A stretch of DNA of 5,373 nucleotides from Clostridia bacterium (lineage in GTDB: Bacteria; Bacillota_E; RBS10-35; JAJYVN01). Below are positions 1 through 5,371 of the stretch, piece after piece; within the stretch, counting starts at the first letter, position 1; each line of letters begins with the position of its first letter. The stretch lies in contig DAHWHV010000426.1 of NCBI GenBank assembly GCA_027335545.1, forward strand, positions 1 to 5,373, read 5' to 3'. The translations under genes and the position numbers were made by a program. A model generated the notes under the pieces. The model had not been told where the DNA came from and made no database searches. It saw only the letters and a list, made by a program, of their open reading frames with translations.

Positions 1-282
1 GCCACCCTGCAACTGAAGCGCGCCATCGCGGCCCTCCACCTCCCCCGGCCGCTGCCGAGCGTGCTGGTCTACCGGGCCGCCCTGGACGACGGGGTGCGCA
101 CCATGCCGGACCTGGTCGCTGCGCTGCAGCGGCGGGAACCGGAACTGGGCAGGGCCCTGGAAGCCGCCTGGTCCGCCGCCGGGGCGGCTGCGGCGGGCGA
201 GGGGGTGAGCGACCGGAGGCGCTGCCCCGGACCGGCCGGCGCGCGGCCCGGCCACACGGGCCGAAGGGCCCCTCCGGAATGA
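1..282 (+). CDS. C-terminal end of an unrecognised protein (5' end outside window)
   Basis: Frame 1 is open from the first base to a TGA at 280-282, giving 93 residues of C-terminus. The first 60 or so look like real protein: LQLKRAIAALHLPRPLPSV, then VLVYRAALDDGVRTMPDLV and a charged helix ending in ALEAAWSAAG. I do not recognise the family and give no function. A GTG at 61-63 could be read as a start, but the frame is open and protein-like before it, so a gene running off the left edge is more likely. The last 25 residues or so (after about base 205) are Arg/Pro/Gly-rich and resemble translated non-coding DNA. A one-base loss in the G run at 201-205 would bring a TGA at 206-208 into frame, so the native end may be there. 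The next gene starts 69 nt downstream on the same strand, so the two could be co-transcribed. Confidence 0.6.
   Translation, partial: ATLQLKRAIAALHLPRPLPSVLVYRAALDDGVRTMPDLVAALQRREPELGRALEAAWSAAGAAAAGEGVSDRRRCPGPAGARPGHTGRRAPPE
244..263 (+). terminator. Possible GC-rich hairpin near the end of the first gene
   Basis: CGGCCCG at 244-250 pairs perfectly with CGGGCCG at 257-263 across a 6-nt loop. No T-run follows, so it is not a classical intrinsic terminator. It lies inside the annotated reading frame, but would be intergenic if the upstream protein really ends at the out-of-frame TGA at 206-208. Short GC stems are common by chance in DNA of this composition. Confidence 0.25.
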
Positions 283-351
283 GGCCACCCAGCTCCGGCG
301 GGAGGCCCCGGGCCGCGCGCCGAACCGCAGCTGGGCAAGGGGGTCCCCCAC

Positions 352-2079
352 ATGCCATCCGCCGCGCCCGCCCTCGCCGCGCTGCAGGCGGCCGTCTCCA
401 GCTACGAGCCCCACCTGCAGCCCTCCGGCGAGCTGCACGACCCCGTCTTCGGGGCGCCCACACAGTACGGCACGGCCTACCACGCCTTCTGCCAGGCGGT
501 CCTGGCCGCGCACGGCCCGGAGGGGCCCCGGGCGGCCCACCTGGGGCGCGCGGCGCGCGGGCTCGACGCGGCGCTGCGCCACGTCGCCGACCCGAGCCTG
601 CCCGCCACCCTTTCGGCCTTCCGCCGCGACACGGGGGCCGCGACGGCGGGCAGCCACCGCGAGTTCTTCTGGCCGCCCATCCTGCAGACCCACGCCCTGC
701 TCGCCGAACTCGGCCACCCCGCCGCCGCCGGTTGGGCACGGCGCATCGCCGCCGTCGAGGTGCTGGCGTCGTTCGGCGCGCGGCCGCCGTCGAACTGGGC
801 GATGGTCTGGCTGTACGGGGAGTGGCTCCGCCTGCGGCTGGGGCTCTCCCCTACCACGGCCGAGGCCTTCGACCGCTGGCTCGGCGGCTTCTTCGCCGGC
901 GCGTTGCTGCCGGAGGCCGGGCTCTACCAGGAGCCGGGTCACCCCAACTCCTACGACCTGTTCACCCGCTACCACCTGGCCGCCGTGCTGGCGGCGGGGT
1001 ACGCCGGCGCGTGGCGGGCGGACCTCGAGGGCCTGATGGAGACGGGACTGCGCCGGAGCCTCGGGGTCCAGCTCTCCGACGGCTCTCTGGCCAGCGCCCA
1101 CCGCAGCAGCGGCCAGACCTGGACCCTGGGGGCGCAGTGCGCCTACTTCACGGCCGCCGCCCGCTTCTTCCGGGAGCGCGACCCCGCCCTGGCCCGGCGG
1201 GCGGAGGCCGCCGCCAACCTGGCCCTGGCCTCCTTCGTGCGCTGGCAGCGCCCGGACGGCCCATACAGCCCCGTGGAGAACCTCCTGCCGCCCGCGTACC
1301 GGGTCGGTTACGAGGCCTACACCGCCGACGGCCACTACGGCAACCTGGCCATGGGGCTGCTGGCCGCCGCCGTGCGCCTGGGGTTCCGGGGAGGCCCCGC
1401 CGGGGCCGACCGGCCGCCGGGCACCCACATCGAATGCGACCCGACCCAGCGCGCGCTGGCGCACCACGGCCGGTACAGCGCCCAGGTCAACGCCTGGCCG
1501 GCCCCGCAGTACGACGGCTTCGGCCTGACCGACCTGACCTTCGGCCCCGGCCGCTACCTGCACTTCGCCTCCAGCGTGCGGCACCTCTCCGCCCCCACCG
1601 CCTGGTACAACCTCGGCCTGGCCAGCCGCGACCGCCCGGGCCTGGGGGAACTGCGCCCCCTGGCCCAGGAGGCGATGCTGCCGCTGGGGCCGATCGAGGC
1701 CGCCCCGACGGGCGCGGGGCTGCACCTGCGCGCCCGGGCGCGCGGTTCGGCGCACACCTACGACCTCCGGCTGACGATCGACCAGGCGGGGGTGGACGTG
1801 GCGGAGGAGTTGCCCGGGCGGGTCGGGCCGGTGAGCCTCCTGGTGCCCTACCTGCGCGACTGCGGCCTCGGGCCGAGGACGGCCGTGCGCGTGGGGCGGG
1901 GTGTGGTGCGCTTGCGCCTCGGCGCGGAGGTGATCCGCCTGGAGGTGGCCGGGGAGGTGGAGGCCGCGCTCGACCTCCCCCACGGCTACGAGAACCGGCG
2001 CGGCCTCTGCGGCCTGCTGCGGCTGGACCTCGCGGCCCCGGTGGCGGGCATCCGCTACCGGGTGGCGGTCGAGGCCTGA
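352..2079 (+). CDS. Alpha/alpha-toroid protein, polysaccharide lyase-like (uncharacterised)
   Basis: The complete protein has 575 residues. The ATG at 352 follows AAGGGGG at 337-343 with an 8-nt spacer, and protein-like sequence starts straight away (YEPHLQ, then DPVFGAPTQYGTAYHAF). Residues 1 to about 380 are helical with aromatic-rich conserved-looking blocks: SNWAMVWLYGEWLRL (from 147), NSYDLFTRYHLAAV (around 200-212), AHRSSGQTWTLGAQ (around 249-262), NLLPP (310-314) and GHYGN (327-331). Residues from about 390 to 575 alternate short hydrophobic strands, as in a beta-sandwich. An (alpha/alpha) toroid followed by a beta-sandwich is the plan of polysaccharide lyases of the heparinase, alginate lyase and chondroitin AC lyase types. 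His, Tyr, Asn and Arg in these blocks are candidate active-site residues, but this is inference from motif style, not alignment. There is no signal peptide or membrane segment, so it is probably cytoplasmic and would act on oligosaccharides. The substrate is unknown. Other toroid families (unsaturated glucuronyl hydrolase-like, or domains of unknown function) are possible. Confidence 0.8.
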   Translation: MPSAAPALAALQAAVSSYEPHLQPSGELHDPVFGAPTQYGTAYHAFCQAVLAAHGPEGPRAAHLGRAARGLDAALRHVADPSLPATLSAFRRDTGAATAGSHREFFWPPILQTHALLAELGHPAAAGWARRIAAVEVLASFGARPPSNWAMVWLYGEWLRLRLGLSPTTAEAFDRWLGGFFAGALLPEAGLYQEPGHPNSYDLFTRYHLAAVLAAGYAGAWRADLEGLMETGLRRSLGVQLSDGSLASAHRSSGQTWTLGAQCAYFTAAARFFRERDPALARRAEAAANLALASFVRWQRPDGPYSPVENLLPPAYRVGYEAYTADGHYGNLAMGLLAAAVRLGFRGGPAGADRPPGTHIECDPTQRALAHHGRYSAQVNAWPAPQYDGFGLTDLTFGPGRYLHFASSVRHLSAPTAWYNLGLASRDRPGLGELRPLAQEAMLPLGPIEAAPTGAGLHLRARARGSAHTYDLRLTIDQAGVDVAEELPGRVGPVSLLVPYLRDCGLGPRTAVRVGRGVVRLRLGAEVIRLEVAGEVEAALDLPHGYENRRGLCGLLRLDLAAPVAGIRYRVAVEA

Positions 2080-2080
2080 G

Positions 2081-2124
2081 CGGGGGCTACGGCGGACGGG
2101 CGGCTCCGCCCGTCCGCCGCCCCC
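2081..2124. terminator. Bidirectional hairpin between convergent genes
   Basis: Bases 2091-2103 are perfectly complementary to 2106-2118, giving a 12-bp stem with a GCTC tetraloop. The stem is extended by 2090:2119 and, past a 3-nt bulge at 2087-2089, by G5 at 2082-2086 with C5 at 2120-2124. The structure sits between the TGA of the toroid gene (2077-2079) and the TAG of the aldolase (minus strand, 2126-2124) and reaches into the aldolase stop codon. Being symmetric, it could end transcription from both sides. There is no U-tract on either side, so it would work as a stable RNA end or a factor-assisted terminator. Confidence 0.7.
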
Positions 2125-2912
2125 TACTCGCTGACCCCGGCCCCAACGCGGGAGGCCACCCCGCCGACCAGGGCCGCCTCCGCCCGCGCCTGGCGGTCCA
2201 GCATCGACGCGTCCGACCCCGCGGCCACGAAGCGGAAGCCCTGCTCGACGCGGCGGCGGGCCGCGGCGGCGTCGGGGGCGTGGATGCCGGCGGCGACCCC
2301 CGCGGCGCGGCAGGCCTCCAGGACCGTCGCGAAGTGCTCCTCCATCTCGGGCGCGTCGGGGGCCAGGCCGAGGCAGGCCCCCAGGTCGTGGGGGCCGATG
2401 AACACAGCGTCCACGCCCGGGACGGAGGCGATCTCCCGGGCCCGCTGCAGGTGCAGGCGGTGCTCGGCCTGGATGACCACGAGCACCTCGGCGTCGGCGC
2501 GGGCCAGGTAGGTGGCGGCATCGGTGGCAAAGCGCACGGCCCGCAGGATGCCGCCGACGCTGCGCACGCCCGCCGGGGGGTAGTGCGCGGCGGCCACGGC
2601 GGCGGCCGCCTCCTCGACGCTGTTGACCATGGGCACGACGATACCGAAGGCCCCCAGGTCCAGGGCGCGCTTGATGTTCTCGATCGTGTTCAGCGGGACG
2701 CGCACCAGGGGCACGCCGCCGCGGTGGGCGATCAAGGCGATCATCTGGGACACGGTCTCCCAGCCGACCGGCGAGTGCTCCGCATCGATCGTCCACCAGG
2801 CAAACCCCGAGGGCACCAGCAACTCCGCCGCCGTGACACTGCCCAGGGAGAGCCAACTCCCCACCGCCGCCCCACCCTCGCGCAACCGCCGCTTCACCGG
2901 GTTCTCCCGCAT
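2124..2912 (-). CDS. HpcH/HpaI-family aldolase (2-keto-3-deoxy acid aldolase, class II)
   Basis: The 262-residue protein has the usual length of this family (HpaI and RhmA are about 260-267). It is a TIM-barrel, divalent-metal-dependent aldolase that reversibly splits 2-keto-3-deoxy acids into pyruvate and an aldehyde. Family landmarks in order: GSWLSLGS (18-25); IDAEHSP with D43 and H46; LVRVPLN with R71; GIVVPMVNS (90-98); YPPAGVRSVGG (111-121); IQAEH with E150; VFIGPHDLG with D176; and C-terminal FRFVAAGSDASML. D43, H46, R71, E150 and D176 match HpaI D42, H45, R70, E149 and D175: E150 and D176 should hold the metal, R71 the pyruvate carboxylate, and H46 act in base catalysis. QAEH replaces the commoner QIET around the metal-binding Glu. 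The start at 2912 is set by a strong ribosome site and by family length; the same frame stays open upstream to 3839 only because the DNA is GC-rich. The substrate (rhamnonate, glucarate or hydroxyphenylacetate-pathway type) cannot be told. It converges on the lyase-like gene, which fits sugar-acid catabolism but is not an operon. Confidence 0.93.
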   Translation of the reverse strand: MRENPVKRRLREGGAAVGSWLSLGSVTAAELLVPSGFAWWTIDAEHSPVGWETVSQMIALIAHRGGVPLVRVPLNTIENIKRALDLGAFGIVVPMVNSVEEAAAAVAAAHYPPAGVRSVGGILRAVRFATDAATYLARADAEVLVVIQAEHRLHLQRAREIASVPGVDAVFIGPHDLGACLGLAPDAPEMEEHFATVLEACRAAGVAAGIHAPDAAAARRRVEQGFRFVAAGSDASMLDRQARAEAALVGGVASRVGAGVSE

Positions 2913-2918
2913 CGCGCC

Positions 2919-2930
2919 GCCTCCCCTGCC
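2919..2930 (-). promoter_or_regulatory. Ribosome binding site of the aldolase
   Basis: Read on the minus strand, GGCAGGGGAGGC lies 6 nt before the ATG at 2912-2910. The AGGGGAGG core is a strong anti-16S match and fixes the start there rather than at any upstream in-frame codon. The same 12 bases occur on the plus strand at 5361-5372. Confidence 0.75.
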
Positions 2931-3540
2931 GCGCCGTGGTCCGATCCGGCGACCTGCACTCCGCGAGGGGCTCGATGGCTGCGCCGGGTCCAGGCCTCGC
3001 GGCTGGCGGGACCTGGACTCGAAAGGCGCACCCTGCGCGGACCGGGCGGGGGGCGCACGCAGCCCTGCCGCCGCGGCCAGATCGCCCGGGGCCGCCGCCC
3101 GCCGGTCCGGTGCCGCGGGTCCGGGACGGGCGCCCTCCGGGGTCCGGCCAGCGCCCACCCCGAGGGGCCACAAGGCGGCGTGCGTCCGTCCCCGTGCGCG
3201 GCCCAGGCCCCCGGCCCGCCGCAACGCCGCCCAGCGCGCAACCCCAGCCGCGCGGCCTGGCCGGGTGCGCCCACCCGGAGCCCAGCGGAGCGGCGGGGGT
3301 GTGGAGGCGCGGCCGCCGGCCAAGGCCAGGTTCGCGACCGCCGACGGCCGGACCTCTCCGCGGGGGGGGCCGGTGCCCCTGGGACGCGGCGGCGCCACGG
3401 GCCGTCGCTGCTGGCCGCCGCAGGTCCCCGGCGGCGCCGCCGGGGACGGGAAGGGGGCCGCACCGGCGCCACGGGGCGGCACAACCCGGGCAGGCGGACG
3501 CAGGCCTGGCCGCGGCAGGGGGACCGGCCCCGCCACCAGG
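2931..3540. other. GC-rich stretch of about 600 bases without a supported gene
   Basis: All three plus-strand frames and some minus-strand frames are open over most of this stretch, but their translations are Arg/Pro/Gly/Ala-rich without hydrophobic cores or motifs. That is what DNA of this composition gives by chance; one sampled line (3061-3120) is about 87% G+C. It must hold the aldolase promoter (minus strand) and, if the downstream pair is expressed, a promoter or lost 5' sequence for the phosphoribosyltransferase. I see no clear -35/-10 pair. Visible items are a 7-bp inverted repeat GTCCAGG/CCTGGAC (2988-2994 and 3012-3018), an 11-bp direct repeat GGCGCCACGGG (3391-3401 and 3465-3475), a run of eight G at 3362-3369, and the palindrome annotated separately. 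Confidence 0.55.
3424..3447. repeat. Perfect 24-bp palindrome
   Basis: The 12 bases from 3424 (GTCCCCGGCGGC) are followed directly by their exact reverse complement to 3447, with no spacer. It lies about 100 bases upstream of where recognisable phosphoribosyltransferase sequence begins. As RNA it would fold into a very stable hairpin with a minimal loop; as DNA it could be a dimeric protein site. It may be an operator, a terminator, a recombination scar or chance in very GC-rich DNA. Confidence 0.5.
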
Positions 3541-3542
3541 GC

Positions 3543-3845
3543 GCGGGCCTGTGTGCGGCGATTGCGCAACGTTTCGCAGGGGTGCTCCACTCCCGTGGAG
3601 CCCTCCGACGCGTGGTTCCCGTCCAGAAGTCCGCCTTTGCGCGGCCGGGGCAGCGCCCCGATGAAGAGGAGCACTTTCGCACCATCACCTACGCCGGGCC
3701 TCGACCCGACCCGGACCTGTTCATCCTCGTCGATGACGTCTTCACGACAGGCGCGACTTCCAGAGCCTGCCGGCGTAAGCTCCTCGAGTCGGTCCGGGGC
3801 TGCCGGGTCGTATTGGGCCTGTTCGTGGGGAGAACGCAAGCATGA
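3543..3845 (+). CDS. ComF-like phosphoribosyltransferase, N-terminally truncated (probable gene fragment)
   Basis: About 100 codons end at the TGA 3843-3845. Counting from 3543, the sequence shows a helix AAIAQRF (5-11), the block QKSAFARPGQRPDEEEHFR (28-46), then the PRPP-binding signature ILVDDVFTTGAT, with the acidic pair at 64-65 and the phosphate-binding loop TTGAT to 72. A final helix and strand end in VVLGLFVGR. This is the C-terminal half of a type I phosphoribosyltransferase, like ComF-type proteins. These families are usually 200-250 residues, so about half is missing. Upstream of 3543 the frame stays open but turns into low-complexity Arg/Gly sequence, and I find no ATG, GTG or TTG in frame near the expected place. 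The first usable start is GTG 3582, giving 87 residues and cutting the helix. Codon use (att, tgt, caa, cgt) changes at about 3543. I infer a 5' deletion, rearrangement or assembly join there. It overlaps the next gene by 4 nt (ATGA), so the two were translated together. Homology may extend slightly upstream, to about 3510. Confidence 0.75.
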   Translation, partial: AGLCAAIAQRFAGVLHSRGALRRVVPVQKSAFARPGQRPDEEEHFRTITYAGPRPDPDLFILVDDVFTTGATSRACRRKLLESVRGCRVVLGLFVGRTQA

Positions 3846-5053
3846 AGGTCATGGACGGGTCACCGATTTCGAGCGAACTCGAATACATGCACAACCTGCG
3901 CGGGTTGTCGCCACGCGACGCCATGACCGTCCTGGGCGCATACCCGACGCTGCAACTGCTCCAGGCCGCCGAGGGGGCCTCCAGGTCCGCGCGACTGGGC
4001 ACTCGGCTGGCCAAGCGCGTGGAGGCCATCCTCGAACGGTCGGAGACGCTCCCCGCGCAATGGGGGGTCACCGTCGCGCGCTGCGCCGAGACGGGTGTCC
4101 GCGTGGTTCCCCTCCTGTCGCACCAATACCCGAGACTGCTCCGCCGGATTCCCGATCCGCCGCCGCTGCTGTTTGTACGGGGCTCCCTGGAGGCACTCGG
4201 CGAGCCGCGAGCCGTGGCCGTCGTCGGCACGCGGGAACCGTCCGAACGCGGACGCGAGGTGGCGTTCAAGGTCGCCAAGCACTTCGCGAGTTGTGGGTTC
4301 ACGATCATCAGCGGACTGGCCAAGGGCATCGACACGTCGGCGCATCTGGGGGCGTTGGAGGCAGGGGGTCGCACCATCGCCGTTCTCGGCACAGCGGCGG
4401 ACAGGATCTACCCGGCGGTCAACGCGGCATTGGCGCAGTGCATCCTGGCGCAGGGGGGGGCCCTGGTATCGGAGCATGCGCCAGGCGAGCATGGTGGTAA
4501 GGCGGCCTTTGTGCGGCGCGATCGGATCCAGAGCGGGCTATCTCTGGGTGTCGTGGCCGTGCAGACGGATGTCACCGGTGGAACCATGCACACCGTTGGG
4601 TTTGCCGAGCAGCACGGGCGCCTGCTGCTGGCGCCCAGACCTGGCGGCGCCGAGTCGCAGATTCGCCAGTACGCAGGCATCCGGGAACTGATCGAGTCGG
4701 GAAGGGCCAGGGCGTTCGACGCCACTGACTATGACGGCATCACCCACGACCTCGATGCGCTCCTCGGCAGGTTGGAGAGCACTGGGTCGGCCCGCACGAC
4801 GCCTCCGTCGGGCGACGGGTCCCCACCGCCAGCCGTCCAGCTTGCGCTGCTCCCGCAGATGCGCACCCGCGTCCACAAGGAGCCGGTGCTGGACGATCTG
4901 GTCGCCTTATGCCGGGAGTGTGGCCTCGATCAAAGCGGGGCGTTGTTCGACGAGATGATGGCCGGCGTGCGCTCAGCCCTGTTTCCCGGCCGGGCAGGCG
5001 CTGGGGCTGGGGCTGGGAAGGGCCCGCTGGAGCCGCGAGGCCACTCGGGGTAG
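3842..5053 (+). CDS. Divergent DprA/Smf-family protein (SLOG Rossmann fold), PRTase-linked
   Basis: The protein has 403 residues. The ATG at 3842 has GGGGAGA at 3827-3833 with an 8-nt spacer; ATG 3851 is a less likely alternative. Domains: an N-terminal helical part (12-70) including LRGLSPRDAMTVLGAYPT, like DprA's helix-hairpin or SAM-like start; then the DprA Rossmann core, with HQYPRLLRRIPDPPPLLFVRG (94-114), VAVVGTREPSERG (125-137), IISGLAKGIDTSAHLGAL (155-172), TIAVLGTAADRIYP (178-191), GALVSE (206-211) and RRDRIQSGLS (225-234). DprA binds single-stranded DNA and loads RecA in transformation; related SLOG proteins are thought to bind nucleotides or nucleic acid. Competence DprA carries a block like SGSLITA followed by a VPG motif; here it reads TGGTMHT (245-251), followed by LLLAPRP. 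The tail from about 312 is a Ser/Pro linker and a helical segment (EPVLDDLVALCRECGL, from 347), ending in a Gly/Ala stretch, rather than an obvious DprA winged helix. With the coupled phosphoribosyltransferase and lower GC, I infer an accessory, possibly defence-related role; a competence DprA cannot be excluded. Confidence 0.9.
   Translation: MKVMDGSPISSELEYMHNLRGLSPRDAMTVLGAYPTLQLLQAAEGASRSARLGTRLAKRVEAILERSETLPAQWGVTVARCAETGVRVVPLLSHQYPRLLRRIPDPPPLLFVRGSLEALGEPRAVAVVGTREPSERGREVAFKVAKHFASCGFTIISGLAKGIDTSAHLGALEAGGRTIAVLGTAADRIYPAVNAALAQCILAQGGALVSEHAPGEHGGKAAFVRRDRIQSGLSLGVVAVQTDVTGGTMHTVGFAEQHGRLLLAPRPGGAESQIRQYAGIRELIESGRARAFDATDYDGITHDLDALLGRLESTGSARTTPPSGDGSPPPAVQLALLPQMRTRVHKEPVLDDLVALCRECGLDQSGALFDEMMAGVRSALFPGRAGAGAGAGKGPLEPRGHSG
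5000..5017 (+). repeat. Three tandem copies of GCTGGG inside the DprA-like gene
   Basis: Three exact hexamers run from 5000 to 5017 and encode the alternating Gly/Ala run near the C-terminus. Copy-number slippage would keep the frame and only lengthen or shorten this tail. Confidence 0.6.
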
Positions 5054-5333
5054 GTCGCCACCGGCCACCGCCGCCACCGGCTCCGGACGTGGGCGTGTAC
5101 ATCGCTGTACATTTGCGGCACGGTTCCGCGGCACGGCGGCACGGCCGCCCGTGCGCTCCACGGCCGCACGTCTCAGGACAGGGCCCAGGCCGCACCGCCC
5201 AGCGATGCCCGGACTGGACGCGACGGGCCCCCCAGGGCGCAGGCCGGCAGAGACGCGCGCGACCGCACATCCCGCCCGCCTGCCGCCCCCGCCCCGCCCC
5301 GCCCACGGCGCCGCGCCTTGGCCGGTGGCGACC
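5053..5333. repeat. 15-bp inverted repeat bracketing a 281-bp segment
   Basis: GGTCGCCACCGGCCA at 5053-5067 is the exact reverse complement of 5319-5333. The left arm begins on the last base of the DprA-like stop codon. No matching target-site duplication is visible outside the arms, and the interior has no gene. It could be a small non-autonomous element with terminal inverted repeats, or long-range pairing in the 3' transcript. The left arm contains GCCACCG repeated at 5057, 5064 and 5073. The right arm can also pair locally: 5322-5329 with 5353-5360. Confidence 0.45.
5096..5112. promoter_or_regulatory. TGTACA-N4-TGTACA dyad, possible operator
   Basis: TGTACA at 5096-5101 and 5106-5111 form a symmetric dyad with a 4-nt spacer (TCGC). 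With the next base they are also direct repeats of TGTACAT spaced by 10 bp, one helical turn. It is an AT-richer island in GC-rich intergenic DNA, 43 nt after the DprA-like stop and about 260 nt before the window end. It resembles a binding site for a dimeric repressor; the regulator is unknown. Confidence 0.35.
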
Positions 5334-5360
5334 AGCGCGCCCAGCGACGCCGGCCACCGG

Positions 5361-5371
5361 GGCAGGGGAGG
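5361..5371 (+). promoter_or_regulatory. Possible ribosome binding site for a gene starting just past the window
   Basis: GGCAGGGGAGG at 5361-5371 is the same sequence that precedes the aldolase start by 6 nt on the other strand. If spacing is similar, a plus-strand start codon should lie a few bases beyond 5373. No start codon is inside the window, so this is a prediction. Confidence 0.35.

Noticed and set aside
2995..3035. tRNA-like T-loop (TTCGAGTCC read on the minus strand)
   Set aside because: The flanking bases do not form a T-stem, and no acceptor, D or anticodon arms fit.
279..3545. One continuous plus-strand frame of more than 1000 codons ending in the phosphoribosyltransferase
   Set aside because: It crosses two well-supported genes in other frames or on the other strand and is Arg/Pro/Gly-rich. 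It is open because stop codons are rare at this GC content. Only its last 100 or so codons look like protein.
2913..3839. Upstream extension of the aldolase frame on the minus strand to 3839
   Set aside because: The aldolase has full family length from 2912, with a strong ribosome site there. The extension is low-complexity and runs antisense to the phosphoribosyltransferase.
2623..4500. Long plus-strand frame across the aldolase, the gene-free stretch and the start of the DprA-like gene
   Set aside because: No motifs, unnatural composition, and it overlaps clear genes in other frames or strands.
3842..5053. Calling the DprA-like gene simply dprA of natural transformation
   Set aside because: The divergent second core block, the unusual tail, the coupled phosphoribosyltransferase and the shifted GC argue for an accessory paralogue. 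The competence role is kept only as an alternative.
4740..5357. Minus-strand frames opposite the end of the DprA-like gene and the following intergenic region
   Set aside because: They overlap the supported gene antisense, are Arg/Pro/Gly/Ala-rich, and have no recognisable domain or convincing ribosome site.
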